A stretch of 64,000 bases of DNA from Paenibacillus amylolyticus. GTDB taxonomy: Bacteria > Bacillota > Bacilli > Paenibacillales > Paenibacillaceae. The position numbers and the translations under genes were made by a program. Below, one piece after another: positions 7,896-17,609 of this stretch. Position 1 is the first letter of the stretch; each line of letters begins with the position of its first letter. The stretch is from contig NZ_BCNV01000001.1 in assembly GCF_001570725.1 (NCBI RefSeq), positions 3,410,001 to 3,474,000 of the forward strand, given 5' to 3'. The notes below the pieces were generated by a model, which saw only the letters and a list, made by a program, of their open reading frames with translations, searched no databases and was not told the DNA's origin.

Positions 7896-9011
7896 TTAAT
7901 CGTTGTTATTATTGCGTGAACGATTGCGTAAAAATGTCGGAATATCCAGCTGATCATTGCTCGGCTGATTTCCGAAAGGACGCAGGTTCGGCGAACGCGT
8001 ATCCGTTGTCTCCGCTGTTGCTGGAGCTGGCTTACGTCCTGGTGGTGGTGGAGCAGGTTTATCTTCAAAACCGGTTGCAATAACCGTAACCTTAATCTCC
8101 TCTTTCAGGTCTTCGTCAATGATGGCACCAAAGATCATATTCACTTCCGGGTCGGAAGCAGACGTTACGATCTCTGCCGCTTCGTTCACTTCATACAGGG
8201 ACAGATTAACGCCACCCGTAATGTTCATGATTACGCCGCGAGCACCTTCAATAGAAGTTTCAAGCAAAGGACTCATAATGGCTTTCCGCGCTGCTTCTGC
8301 GGCACGATTCTCACCAGTTGATTCACCAATTCCCATAAGCGCAGAACCACGTTCATGCATAATCGTTTTGACGTCAGCAAAGTCAAGGTTGATCAGACCC
8401 GGTACAGCGATCAAATCAGAGATACCTTGTACAGCTTGACGAAGTACGTTATCCGCTTGACGGAATGCTTCAAGCATCGGAGTCTTTTTGTCTACGATTT
8501 CGAGCAAACGATCATTAGGAATCACGATCAGTGTGTCGACTTTTTCTTTGAGAGCTTCAATACCTTGCTCTGCATGGCTGGAACGCTTGCGTCCTTCGAA
8601 TGTAAATGGACGAGTCACGACACCAACGGTAAGTGCACCACACTCTTTAGCGATTTCGGCAATAACCGGAGCCGCACCTGTACCTGTACCGCCGCCCATA
8701 CCGGCTGTAACAAATACCATATCTGCACCTTTCAACGTATTCATGATCAGATCGCGAGATTCTTCCGCTGCTTTTTTACCTACATCCGGGTTGGCACCCG
8801 CCCCAAGACCACGAGTCAATTTATCACCGATTTGCAATTTATGCTCGGATTTCGCCAGGTGTAACGCCTGAGCATCCGTATTCACCGTAATAAATTCAAC
8901 ACCTTGTACACCATTTTCAATCATACGGTTGACTGCATTGCTTCCGCCGCCGCCTACACCGATGACTTTAATTTGAGCCAAGCTCTCCATCTCGAAATCA
9001 AATTCCAACAT
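7896..9011 (-). CDS. ftsZ: Cell-division GTPase FtsZ
   Basis: 371 residues; polymerises into the Z-ring that organises septum synthesis. The GTP site is visible as [14 protein letters not shown] near the start and the tubulin signature [10 protein letters not shown] near residue 107; the T7-loop region [11 protein letters not shown] follows. After the globular part a Pro/Thr-rich linker ends in the conserved tail [11 protein letters not shown] that binds FtsA and SepF, then an Asn-rich end. I start at the ATG at 9011 (MLEFDFEME), nine bases after GAGGGGGAG, rather than a start seven codons upstream. Last gene of the dcw unit, 150 bases after ftsA. Confidence 0.98.
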   Translation of the reverse strand: MLEFDFEMESLAQIKVIGVGGGGSNAVNRMIENGVQGVEFITVNTDAQALHLAKSEHKLQIGDKLTRGLGAGANPDVGKKAAEESRDLIMNTLKGADMVFVTAGMGGGTGTGAAPVIAEIAKECGALTVGVVTRPFTFEGRKRSSHAEQGIEALKEKVDTLIVIPNDRLLEIVDKKTPMLEAFRQADNVLRQAVQGISDLIAVPGLINLDFADVKTIMHERGSALMGIGESTGENRAAEAARKAIMSPLLETSIEGARGVIMNITGGVNLSLYEVNEAAEIVTSASDPEVNMIFGAIIDEDLKEEIKVTVIATGFEDKPAPPPPGRKPAPATAETTDTRSPNLRPFGNQPSNDQLDIPTFLRNRSRNNNND

Positions 9012-9161
9012 ATTATTCCATCTCCCCCTCAATGTGCATGGATGGCCCGTCCAATTTTTGATTTGAACCGAATCAATTTCATATATCGACGAACGAAAGC
9101 GTTTATTTTAGTACCGGCGCATTCAGACGGCTTCAAGAATGTATGAAATGGATCCAACCTG

Positions 9162-10445
9162 TTATATAAATTCACTGAACATATTCTTCAGCCGTTCGAA
9201 CAGACCGGGTTTTTGCTCCGATTCCTGTGCCGCATTCGGCTTCGGACGGTTGGTCGGTTTCTTGTTGTTATTATTATTGTTGTTATTTCCACCGCCGTTA
9301 TTGATCGAGGGACGAATACGCAAACTGCGAATTACACTGTGCAATATGCCGACTCCGCTTGTGAAACCAGGGTCACGCACACCAATATAATCCGGAACTG
9401 CAACTCGTACCGAAGCAGCAAGCTCATGCTGAGCGACCTGCAGAACCCCCGGCATAGAGACCGTACCTCCCGTTAGTATATAACCTCCAGGAAGCTCGTT
9501 GTAACCAAGGCGTTTCACTTCTTGAGAGATCATCTGGAATATTTCCTGAACCCGAGGTTCAATAATAGCCGCCAGATCCTCCTGTGAAAATTCCTTGTCT
9601 ACATTACTGCCGATTCGGGTTACTTTGAACATAACATCCGCAGCAGCATCATCCAACCAGGCGCAGCCATATTTCAGTTTCACTTTCTCCGCTTGATCGG
9701 TTAATGTGCGTAGGCCATAGGCGATATCATTCGTTACAAACTCCCCGCCAATAGGCAACGTTGATGTTGCGACAAGACTGTCTTCTTCAAAAATGGCGAT
9801 GGTTGTTGCACCTGCCCCAATATCAACAAGAACGGAACCCATCGTTTTTTCATCTTTGGACAAAGCCAGTTGACCCGCTCCAAGCGACATGAGAACCAGA
9901 TCGCTTACTTTCAGACCCGCTTTTTCCACGCAGCGCAAAAGATTATGTATCGCGGTTTTTGCACCCGTAATGATCGTTGCTTCAACTTCCAGACGAACAC
10001 CAATCATACCACGGGGGTCCTGTATGCCCTCCAAGCCATCTACAACATATTGCTTGGCGACAACATCAATAATTTCCCGTTCCGGCGGAACTGCAATCAC
10101 TTCGGCTGCTTTCAACACCCGCTCCATGTCTTCTTCTCCGATCTCACGATCCTCGTTAGACACAGCCACGACGCCGTGACTGCTCATCAGTCCGATATGA
10201 TTTCCTGAGATTCCAACATACACTTCGGATATTTGAATACCTACCATACGTTCTGCATGATCCACTGCGTTGCGAATCGATTGCACCGTCTGATCGATAT
10301 CTACGATTACACCTTTGCGAATTCCCTCCGAGTCGGCAGATCCAACTCCTATAATATTAAAGGTTCCATTATTAATTTCCCCAATAATAGCGCGAATTTT
10401 GGATGTACCGATGTCCAAACTAACAATGATGTCATTGTTGCTCAA
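9162..10445 (-). CDS. ftsA: Cell-division actin-like ATPase FtsA
   Basis: 427 residues. FtsA links FtsZ to the membrane. The actin-fold motifs are present: phosphate 1 IVSLDIGTSKIRAIIGE, phosphate 2 VLVDIGAGATTIAIF and the adenosine loop GGYILTGGTVSMPGV. The C-terminus is the amphipathic membrane anchor GLFERLKNMFSEFI, joined by a linker with a run of eight Asn. Start is TTG at 10445, with AGGAGGT nine bases upstream and the universal SNNDIIVSLDIGTSK following; the frame is open further upstream but that part has no family resemblance. A sigma-H-type promoter lies 60 bases upstream. Confidence 0.97.
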   Translation of the reverse strand: MSNNDIIVSLDIGTSKIRAIIGEINNGTFNIIGVGSADSEGIRKGVIVDIDQTVQSIRNAVDHAERMVGIQISEVYVGISGNHIGLMSSHGVVAVSNEDREIGEEDMERVLKAAEVIAVPPEREIIDVVAKQYVVDGLEGIQDPRGMIGVRLEVEATIITGAKTAIHNLLRCVEKAGLKVSDLVLMSLGAGQLALSKDEKTMGSVLVDIGAGATTIAIFEEDSLVATSTLPIGGEFVTNDIAYGLRTLTDQAEKVKLKYGCAWLDDAAADVMFKVTRIGSNVDKEFSQEDLAAIIEPRVQEIFQMISQEVKRLGYNELPGGYILTGGTVSMPGVLQVAQHELAASVRVAVPDYIGVRDPGFTSGVGILHSVIRSLRIRPSINNGGGNNNNNNNNKKPTNRPKPNAAQESEQKPGLFERLKNMFSEFI

Positions 10446-10505
10446 GTCTGTGGCACCTCCTGACTCCAATAGTAAGATACGTTCGGGTTTAAACACTCTT
10501 AAAAC

Positions 10506-10534
10506 ATATTCAACACACTTCAGGCTTTCCCTCT
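10506..10534 (-). promoter_or_regulatory. Sigma-H-type promoter upstream of ftsA
   Basis: Minus-strand AGAGGGAAA (10534-10526) is one base from the sigma-H -35 consensus RnAGGAwWW. GTTGAATAT (10514-10506) fits the -10 consensus RnnGAATww, and the spacer is 11 bases. It lies about 60 bases ahead of the ftsA start. Bacillus ftsAZ is known to have a sigma-H promoter that boosts Z-ring synthesis at sporulation, so the position makes biological sense. Not tested here. Confidence 0.6.
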
Positions 10535-10739
10535 TTTTTCTACAATGTTTTTGGGTGTCAAAATCTGGTTGCGAGACATAAAACCTTGAAGAAAAAAGAA
10601 GGAGGCAACTCATGTGCCATAAGTTCAAGTGTATCATTTTTTCTTCATCTCAGAAAGAACAAGTTTCATTGCTCTGACGGGGCCAAACCCCGACCCGCCT
10701 AGGCTTTCATATTAAGTTCAGCCTCGAAGATGGCAAAGA

Positions 10740-11507
10740 TCAGGGGGTTGCTCCCGGTTCAGCATCATCTTCCGGGTCATCCGGGATGAAAGGAACATAA
10801 GTATCTGCTTCAAGCATGGTGATTTTCCCAGGGCGTTCGGTCTCAATCACTTGATTCAGATACTCCACTTTATCCGATAAAAGAGAGACGGTTGTAATCA
10901 CTTCAAACTGTGATTTGGTATACATCCGAATCTGATCCGGAAACGAAGGCGTAGGGTTCGGAATAATCTCCGAAATATCCGTCGTCAATTCGTTTGGAAT
11001 TTTAGCCAGGGTCTCGCTCAGTTCAGCTTTGAGCGGATCATCCGCCTTCCATTGGGTCAATATCGGCTTCTCTACAGCAACACCGATTGTTGCTGGCACT
11101 GTCAAGCTTGTCCCGCTGGCCAATATCGCTTTTAACGTACCATCCGTACCAAGTTCATACGCAACCGTGGCATATTCCTGAACTTTGATATGAATAATGC
11201 CTGGAAATTGCTTGTCCACGGTAACAGTTGAGATCGCCTTGATACTCTTGAGACGCTCGATAACCTCCGCAGCACTTGTCCCAAAAAATTGATCGCCTTC
11301 TTTCAGACCGCTTTTCTCCAGCAGTTCTGAAGTCGCTGTGTATACATTACCCGTAATTTCAACTGCCGAAATCCGACTCATGGAAGAACGAAAGAATAAT
11401 ACAGCGAGCAATACAATAAATAGTAATAACAGAATAATTACAATTTTGCGGCTTGTGTTTCCTTTTGGCCGATTCTTCTTCAGAACCGGAATTTGACTTT
11501 TAGGCAT
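10740..11507 (-). CDS. divIB: Cell-division protein FtsQ/DivIB
   Basis: 255 residues of a bitopic division protein: basic cytoplasmic tail, one membrane helix at about 22-40 (IVIILLLLFIVLLAVLFF), an extracellular POTRA domain beginning ISAVEITGNVYTATSELLEKSGLKEGDQFF, and a beta domain with a Glu/Asp/Pro-rich tail. It works with FtsL and DivIC to control septal peptidoglycan synthesis. I use the ATG at 11507, which has GTGGAG upstream; the open frame further upstream runs over murA and is not conserved. The 294-base gap that follows, to ftsA, holds a GGGGTTTGGCCCC hairpin without a T-run near 10690 and the ftsA promoter. Confidence 0.93.
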   Translation of the reverse strand: MPKSQIPVLKKNRPKGNTSRKIVIILLLLFIVLLAVLFFRSSMSRISAVEITGNVYTATSELLEKSGLKEGDQFFGTSAAEVIERLKSIKAISTVTVDKQFPGIIHIKVQEYATVAYELGTDGTLKAILASGTSLTVPATIGVAVEKPILTQWKADDPLKAELSETLAKIPNELTTDISEIIPNPTPSFPDQIRMYTKSQFEVITTVSLLSDKVEYLNQVIETERPGKITMLEADTYVPFIPDDPEDDAEPGATP

Positions 11508-11565
11508 AAGTAGCGCTCCACAAAGCCTCAGGTCCCCTCCCTTCAAGAAGGGGACGCCAAGGACG

Positions 11566-12849
11566 TTAATTGGCAAAATCCAACTCTTTCGAAACGGGCG
11601 ACTGTCGCTCAACCGATGCTCCAAGACTCTGGAATAACTTCTCGATCTGATCGTATCCCCGGTCAATATGATGCACTTGCTCCACAACCGTTTTGCCTTG
11701 AGCAGCCAGACCTGCAATAACCAGAGCTGCACCTGCACGAAGATCGGTTGCTTCTACTGTAGCCCCGTACAGACGGGGAACACCACGGATAAATGCTGCG
11801 TTCAGATCGACTGAAATATCAGCCCCCATCACATTCAGCTCATCCACATGTTTGAATCGACCCTCGAATACCGTTTCCTTCATCACACTGAATCCGTCTG
11901 CTAGACTGAGCAACACCATGATTTGTGATTGCAGATCTGTCGGAAACGAAGGATACGGAGAAGTCACAATACGGTCTACTGATTTTGGACGGCTCATACA
12001 GCTCACCGTCATTATATCATTGCAGACTGTGATTTGAACACCAGTGCGCTTCAACACATGTATAAGTGAAGTAAGATGAGCAGGATTGCAATGTGTAAGC
12101 GTAACATTGCCACGCGTTGCTGCAGCTGCGATCATCACGGTCCCAGCAACGATTCGATCCGGTATAATCTCATACGAACAAGGCTTCAATTTCTCAACGC
12201 CATTAATCGTAATCGTATCCGTTCCTGCACCAATGATGCTTGCACCCATAGCATTCAGGAAGTGCTGCAGATCTTGTATTTCAGGTTCTCTTGCGGCGTT
12301 GCAAATGGTTGTCGTGCCTTTAGCCATAACGGCTGCCATCATGATATTCTCGGTCGCTCCCACACTCGGGAAATCCAAATGAATATCTGTACCCACCAGA
12401 TTCTTCCCATGACAGATAATCTGTTGGTCCTGCTCTTCAATCAAAGCTCCGAGCGCTTCCAGGCCCCGGAGGTGAAGATCAATTTTGCGTTCTCCAATGG
12501 CACAGCCCCCTGGCTGGTACACTGACACTTGCCCAAACTTAGCCAGCAATGGTCCCATCAAAAAAATGGAAGAGCGCATCTGCTTCATTAGATCTTCTGG
12601 CACATCATATGACCGGATCGACGAGGTATTAATCGTCACTGTTCCCTGTTCATGCCGACACGTGCATCCAAGCCGTTCCAGGATATACAGCATCACTTCA
12701 ATGTCCAGCAAGTGTGGAACGTTATGCAGTGTAACTTCTCCATCTGCCAACAAACTTGCGGCCATAATCGGTAAAGCGGCATTTTTTGCTCCATGGATGC
12801 GTATGGATCCTGAGAGGGGTTTCCCGCCTTCAATCACCAATTTGTCCAA
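11566..12849 (-). CDS. murA: UDP-N-acetylglucosamine 1-carboxyvinyltransferase MurA
   Basis: 427 residues. It catalyses the first committed step of peptidoglycan synthesis, transfer of enolpyruvate from PEP to UDP-GlcNAc. Active-site residues are visible: K22-N23 in HGAKNAALP, and the PEP-binding, fosfomycin-target Cys116 in QPGGCAIGERKIDLH. The closing motifs GATVEATDLRAGAALVIAGL and HHIDRGYDQIEKL are also present. Firmicutes often carry two paralogues; this is the one in the dcw cluster, between murB and divIB. The ATG lies 17 bases past the murB stop, with GGAGGTGATA upstream. Confidence 0.97.
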   Translation of the reverse strand: MDKLVIEGGKPLSGSIRIHGAKNAALPIMAASLLADGEVTLHNVPHLLDIEVMLYILERLGCTCRHEQGTVTINTSSIRSYDVPEDLMKQMRSSIFLMGPLLAKFGQVSVYQPGGCAIGERKIDLHLRGLEALGALIEEQDQQIICHGKNLVGTDIHLDFPSVGATENIMMAAVMAKGTTTICNAAREPEIQDLQHFLNAMGASIIGAGTDTITINGVEKLKPCSYEIIPDRIVAGTVMIAAAATRGNVTLTHCNPAHLTSLIHVLKRTGVQITVCNDIMTVSCMSRPKSVDRIVTSPYPSFPTDLQSQIMVLLSLADGFSVMKETVFEGRFKHVDELNVMGADISVDLNAAFIRGVPRLYGATVEATDLRAGAALVIAGLAAQGKTVVEQVHHIDRGYDQIEKLFQSLGASVERQSPVSKELDFAN

Positions 12850-12866
12850 TGTATCACCTCCGGGGT

Positions 12867-13772
12867 TTACCGCTCACCCACTACGAAGACTTCCGGTACC
12901 AGGTTAATACCGTTTTGAGATGATATAGTGCTCTGAATCTGCTGCATTAGGGTGATAACGTCCTCTGCTGTTGCTTGCCCTGTATTGACAATGAAATTGG
13001 CATGCATGGTGGATACCTGTGCGCCTCCCTGGGTCAACCCTTTCAGCCCTGCTGCTTCAATCAGACGGGCTGCATGATCACCCGGGGGATTTCGGAACAC
13101 ACTGCCTGCACATGCCATCTGCAGTGGCTGTGTGCGGCGCCGGCGATCTTTGTAAGCCGCCATGGCTTCCGAAATGACTTTGCGCTCTCCCTGCTGAAGT
13201 TCAAATGCAGCTTCCAGCACGATGCCTCTCCGGTCATGCAGAACAGAGTGGCGGTAGGCAAAATCCATGTCCTCCTTGCTGTAACGTACCAATTCCCCTG
13301 TCTCCAGTACAATCTCAGCGAATTTGAATATCCGTGACACATCCGATCCATGGGCACCCGCGTTCATATATACGGCTCCACCGACAGTGCCGGGGATACC
13401 GCTGCCGAATTCCAGACCGGTCCATTCCTTTTTCGCAGCAACCACACTGAGTTTAACAAAAGAATGCGCTGCTCCAGCGGTTACGCCGCCTTCGTGAAAC
13501 TCGGCATAATCAAAGCCTTCGCCTGGTTTCACAACAACACCACGTATTCCTTTGTCTGACACCAGCATGTTTGAACCCCGTCCAAGTTGCATCCACGGAA
13601 TCTGATGCTTGTGAAGCAATTGAACGAGATGTATCATCTGCTCTTTATTCTCCGGAATGACCAGTGCATCCGCAGGACCGCCGATCTTCCATGTGGTGTA
13701 TTTGGCTAGCGATTCGTTTTCAAGAACTCTGCCCACATTGTGCTGGGACAGTATCGATATCCACTGGTGCAT
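12867..13772 (-). CDS. murB: UDP-N-acetylenolpyruvoylglucosamine reductase MurB
   Basis: 301 residues. It reduces the MurA product to UDP-MurNAc using NADPH and bound FAD. Motifs are YTTWKIGGPADALVIP and GSGIPGTVGGAVYMNAGAHG (FAD domain), the proton-donor Ser in ACAGSVFRNPPGDHAARLIE, and the closing Glu in NLVPEVFVV. The extra loop of type I enzymes is missing, so it is the short Gram-positive type. I start at ATG 13772, eight bases after AAAGGAGG, rather than twelve codons upstream. 149 bases separate it from murG. Confidence 0.96.
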   Translation of the reverse strand: MHQWISILSQHNVGRVLENESLAKYTTWKIGGPADALVIPENKEQMIHLVQLLHKHQIPWMQLGRGSNMLVSDKGIRGVVVKPGEGFDYAEFHEGGVTAGAAHSFVKLSVVAAKKEWTGLEFGSGIPGTVGGAVYMNAGAHGSDVSRIFKFAEIVLETGELVRYSKEDMDFAYRHSVLHDRRGIVLEAAFELQQGERKVISEAMAAYKDRRRRTQPLQMACAGSVFRNPPGDHAARLIEAAGLKGLTQGGAQVSTMHANFIVNTGQATAEDVITLMQQIQSTISSQNGINLVPEVFVVGER

Positions 13773-13921
13773 GTGTGCATCCTCCTTTGCTTCAAAGCCG
13801 ATGAACATGGTATGTTCTGTTGCTACAGACCGTGTTCTGGCGCCATGGAACGATGGTCACGATTTATACGGTATCTTATGTCAGTCCCGTCTTGTGTGTG
13901 ACAATCGCCCACAAACGCACT

Positions 13922-15031
13922 TTATCGGCGTGCAGCAAGACGCTGAATTTCACGCACAAGCACTTCAGCTGCATCCGGTTTCCCCAGTTTCCGAGAGGCT
14001 TCAGCCATTCGTTTACGCCCGAGTTCATCATTCATAATCCCGGCGATGGCTTCATACAGCACTTTGCCTGTAAGATCCTTCTCCAGCATCGTGAGCGACG
14101 CGCCTCCACCTTCAAGCTTGCGTGCATTGGCTTCCTGATGATTGTTGGTCACGTTGGGTGACGGAATCAGGATCGAAGGAATGCCCAGTGATGTAATCTC
14201 CGCAAGGAATGATGCCCCAGCGCGATTTACAATCAAGGATGTACAAGCAAGTACCTCAGGCATATTGTGTACGTAAGGCAGAACATGCAAGTGGTTTGGC
14301 ATTGTACCCAATGAACTGCGAATGGCTTCACGCGTTTCATCAAAATAGGTATCCCCTGTCACGTAAACCACATGAACATCATCCAGTTGCTCCAGCATAG
14401 GAGCCATGTCCACCATCGCTTTATTGATTGCTTTCGCTCCACGACTGCCACCGACCACAAGAACAACACGGCTGTTCATCGGGACACCTAATGTGGCAAA
14501 ACCACGATCACGGCTAGCCTGAGCTACCGTAGTCGCTCGCGGATTACCGGTGTAGATCACATTTTTCGCACCTGAAAACGATTTTTCAAGACCTTCAAAG
14601 CTAACGGCAACCGTGTCCACATAACGCATCAAAAATTTGTTAGTTAGACCCGGGATGGCGTTCTGTTCATGAATTATACTCGGAATCCCCAGTTTTGTTG
14701 CTGCATACACCACAGGTCCACACACATATCCACCCGTACCAATTACAACATCCGGTTTGAATTCCTTCAGCATTTTTTTGGACTTGCGTACACCTTGAAT
14801 GAAACGCATAACCGTTTTCAGGTTGTCGATGGACAATTTGCGCCGAAAACCGGTAATATCAATCGATTTAAAAGGAATATTTTCCTGGGGGACCAGTTTG
14901 CTTTCCAGCCCTCTGGTTCCGCCAATATATAGAAATGTCGAGTCCGGGTTCTCCGCCTCACATTGTCTTGCTATGGCAACGGCCGGATAGATATGTCCAC
15001 CCGTACCGCCGCCGCTTAGAACGACTCGCAT
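13922..15031 (-). CDS. murG: Lipid II synthase MurG (GlcNAc transferase)
   Basis: 369 residues, family GT28. It adds GlcNAc to lipid I on the inner membrane face to give lipid II. Present are the N-terminal GGGTGGHIYPAVAIA loop, IIHEQNAIPGLTNK, the second glycine-rich loop VVGGSRGAKAIN and the UDP-GlcNAc site NRAGASFLAEITSLGIPSILIPSP. The ATG at 15031 sits eight bases past the spoVE stop, with GAGGTGA seven bases upstream; that ribosome site overlaps the spoVE stop, so translation is probably coupled. Confidence 0.97.
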   Translation of the reverse strand: MRVVLSGGGTGGHIYPAVAIARQCEAENPDSTFLYIGGTRGLESKLVPQENIPFKSIDITGFRRKLSIDNLKTVMRFIQGVRKSKKMLKEFKPDVVIGTGGYVCGPVVYAATKLGIPSIIHEQNAIPGLTNKFLMRYVDTVAVSFEGLEKSFSGAKNVIYTGNPRATTVAQASRDRGFATLGVPMNSRVVLVVGGSRGAKAINKAMVDMAPMLEQLDDVHVVYVTGDTYFDETREAIRSSLGTMPNHLHVLPYVHNMPEVLACTSLIVNRAGASFLAEITSLGIPSILIPSPNVTNNHQEANARKLEGGGASLTMLEKDLTGKVLYEAIAGIMNDELGRKRMAEASRKLGKPDAAEVLVREIQRLAARR

Positions 15032-15038
15032 CGCATAG

Positions 15039-16136
15039 TCACCTCGCATAACGGGATAAGTTCACTAAAATGCCCAGTGCTGTGAGCATGAGGGTCAATG
15101 ATGATCCGCCGTAACTAATCAGAGGTAGGGTAATACCCGTAACTGGCATCATTCCAATGACAACACCAATGTTAATAATGACCTGTACGGCGACCATACC
15201 TACGATACCTACACCAAGCAGGCTGCCGAAGGCATCCGGGACGGTCATCGCTACACGCATTCCTCTCCACACCAGCACCAGAAACAACAATAATACAATC
15301 ATTCCACCTATAAAGCCGAGTTCTTCGGCCAAAATACTAAAAATAAAGTCCGTTTGCGGTTCAGGCACATAACTGTACTTCTGCCGGCTCATGCCCAGTC
15401 CCAATCCCGCCAGTCCACCAGGACCAATCGCGTATAACGATTGAATGATCTGATAACCGGCACCCAATGGATCGGACCATGGGTCCAAAAACGCTGTGAT
15501 ACGCTGCAACCGATAGGGAGCTGCTGCGATCAACGCTGCAAATCCGGCTACGCCGCCAAGAGCAAGCAAGCTTAGATGTTTCATTCGTGCTCCGGCTGTA
15601 AAGATAATAAGCATCGACGCGCCCATCATCACGGTGCCTGTCCCCAAATCAGGTTGCAGCATAATAATACCAAAAGCCAAACCGATCAATCCCAGCGGTG
15701 GCAGAAGCCCCGTTGTGAAGGTCTTGATTTTGCCTGGCTCCTTGCTCAGCCAGTGAGCAAGAAACAAAATCATACCCAGCTTCATGAATTCCGAGGGCTG
15801 GATACCGAACGAACCTATACCAAGCCAACTTCGTGCCCCGCCCCGAACTACTCCAATTCCAGGAATGAGCACCGCAATGAGCATAATAAAACAGGCAATC
15901 AATATTGGCTTGGCATATTTTCTCCACACCCGGTAGTCTACATTAGCAGTTACGAACATGGCCACAAGCCCAAGCACCGCAAACAAGGCCTGTCTTTTTA
16001 CAAAATAAAATGAATCGCCATAATCATGAAAGGCAAGCACCGAGCCTGCGCTATATACCATTATGATGCCGATGGCAAGCAATGCCAAAATACAAATCAG
16101 CAACCAAATATCTGGTGCCGGTCGCGTCTGTTTCAT
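15039..16136 (-). CDS. spoVE: SEDS-family septal peptidoglycan polymerase SpoVE/FtsW
   Basis: 365 residues with about ten membrane helices and the SEDS motifs MVYSAGS, GARSWLGIG.FGIQPSEFMKLG, LQPDLGTG, PEPQTDFIFSILAEELGFIGG and the closing GMMPVTGITLPLISYGGSS. SEDS proteins polymerise glycan strands with a class B penicillin-binding protein; the natural partner is SpoVD, encoded six genes upstream in the same unit. The murD-spoVE-murG order is that of Bacillus, where this gene is needed for spore cortex. A separate vegetative ftsW would be elsewhere; if there is none, this one may serve both roles. Confidence 0.93.
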   Translation of the reverse strand: MKQTRPAPDIWLLICILALLAIGIIMVYSAGSVLAFHDYGDSFYFVKRQALFAVLGLVAMFVTANVDYRVWRKYAKPILIACFIMLIAVLIPGIGVVRGGARSWLGIGSFGIQPSEFMKLGMILFLAHWLSKEPGKIKTFTTGLLPPLGLIGLAFGIIMLQPDLGTGTVMMGASMLIIFTAGARMKHLSLLALGGVAGFAALIAAAPYRLQRITAFLDPWSDPLGAGYQIIQSLYAIGPGGLAGLGLGMSRQKYSYVPEPQTDFIFSILAEELGFIGGMIVLLLFLVLVWRGMRVAMTVPDAFGSLLGVGIVGMVAVQVIINIGVVIGMMPVTGITLPLISYGGSSLTLMLTALGILVNLSRYAR

Positions 16137-16184
16137 CAGGAGGCCACCCCTTGCATGGAAGTAGGGGCTTTTCCACCCCCCTAC

Positions 16185-17606
16185 TTACAAGTTATGCGCC
16201 GCCTCTTTAAAAATGCGTCCCCGCTCTTCATAGGAAGCAAACATATCCCAACTTGCACATGCCGGGGACAACAAAACGACATCACCGGCAGTAGCAAGCT
16301 TCGATGCTTCCTGCACAGCAACGGTTAACGTCCGGGCAGCGTCCTCCTCATTATCGACGACCTTAATTTGCTTTAATCCGGCAAGTTCCGCGACCTTGGC
16401 AATTTTTGTCCGTGTCTCTCCAATTGCAACGACAGCTTTCACTCGTTCCTGGAACAAGGGTAACAACTCCATCATGTCTGATCCACGATCCAGCCCTCCG
16501 GCAATTAACACGACCGGTTCCTTGAACGAATTCAGGGCCATGACCGTAGCCTTCGAATTGGTCGCTTTGGAGTTGTTGTAGTATGCAGAGCCATTATGCT
16601 CCAGAACGTATTCAAGTCGGTGTTCAACTCCCTTGAAGTCTGCAAGCGGAGCAGCTAGCACCGCAGGATCAGCTCCTGCCGCTACAGCAATGGCCACAGC
16701 AGCTAGTGCATTTTCAACATTAAATCGCCCAGGAAGGCCAATGTCCTCAACGTCGATAATGTTGTGGTGATCTCCGTTTTCATCCGCGTAAATTACCTGA
16801 CGCTTCACATCATCCTCTTCTCCATCCACATAAGGAGGATCTGCATACACACCTGTATCCAATTTCTCTGTCACAGAGAAGGGGATCAATCTGCCTTTGA
16901 TGTAAGGAACCAGACCACGACATACCGCATCATCCCAATTTAGAATGGCTACGTCGTCAGACTGCTGATTGGCAAACAGTTTAGCTTTGGAAGCCACATA
17001 ATCATCCATGTTCCCGTGATAGTCCAGATGCGTCTCTGCAACGTTAAGTAAGCTGGCAATCCGAGGACGGAAATCAACCGTTCCTTTGAGCTGGAAACTG
17101 CTAAGCTCAACAACCATCCAGTGATCTGGAGAAGCTTGCTCTGCCGCTTCACAGAGAGGTGTTCCAATATTGCCGGCAACAATCGGCTTGAGGCCGGCAT
17201 GTTCCAACATTTTACCCACCCAAGTGGTCGTTGTTGTTTTGCCATTGGAGCCGGTAATACCGATCATGGGTGCAGCACATAGATGATAAGCGACCTCTAC
17301 CTCTGTCACTACTTCAATGCCTAACGCCAGAGCTTGCTGCACTGGAGCAGCATGGTATGGGATGCCGGGATTTTTGACGACCAGCTTCACATCACTGTGA
17401 ATCAGATCATCCGGATGTCCTCCGCATACAACAGAAATTCCCAAAGCCTCCAATTCGGAAGCTTCGGGACACTGTTCTCTCTCTTTTTTATCATTTACTG
17501 TAACCTTCGCTCCGGCACGATCCAGCACTTTGGCGACTTGTACGCCGCTTTTGGCCAATCCGAGCACAACTACTTGTTGTCCGCGATATGATTCAGGATG
17601 GTTCAT
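16185..17606 (-). CDS. murD: UDP-N-acetylmuramoyl-L-alanine:D-glutamate ligase MurD
   Basis: 473 residues of a three-domain Mur ligase. It adds D-glutamate to UDP-MurNAc-L-Ala with ATP. The N-terminal Rossmann-like domain begins VVVLGLAKSGVQVAKVL; the ATP loop is GITGSNGKTTTTTWVGKML near 120; the ligase core has ISLLNVAETHLDYHGNMDDYVASKAK and NNSKATNSKATVMAL; the end has LLSPACASWDMFASYEERG. ATG at 17606 is three bases past the mraY stop, with AAGGGGTTG before it. Confidence 0.97.
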   Translation of the reverse strand: MNHPESYRGQQVVVLGLAKSGVQVAKVLDRAGAKVTVNDKKEREQCPEASELEALGISVVCGGHPDDLIHSDVKLVVKNPGIPYHAAPVQQALALGIEVVTEVEVAYHLCAAPMIGITGSNGKTTTTTWVGKMLEHAGLKPIVAGNIGTPLCEAAEQASPDHWMVVELSSFQLKGTVDFRPRIASLLNVAETHLDYHGNMDDYVASKAKLFANQQSDDVAILNWDDAVCRGLVPYIKGRLIPFSVTEKLDTGVYADPPYVDGEEDDVKRQVIYADENGDHHNIIDVEDIGLPGRFNVENALAAVAIAVAAGADPAVLAAPLADFKGVEHRLEYVLEHNGSAYYNNSKATNSKATVMALNSFKEPVVLIAGGLDRGSDMMELLPLFQERVKAVVAIGETRTKIAKVAELAGLKQIKVVDNEEDAARTLTVAVQEASKLATAGDVVLLSPACASWDMFASYEERGRIFKEAAHNL

Positions 17607-17609
17607 GAT

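Noticed and set aside
10446..10637. A 64-codon upstream extension of FtsA
   Set aside because: The conserved FtsA N-terminus begins at the TTG at 10445, behind AGGAGGT; the extension would also cover the sigma-H-type promoter.
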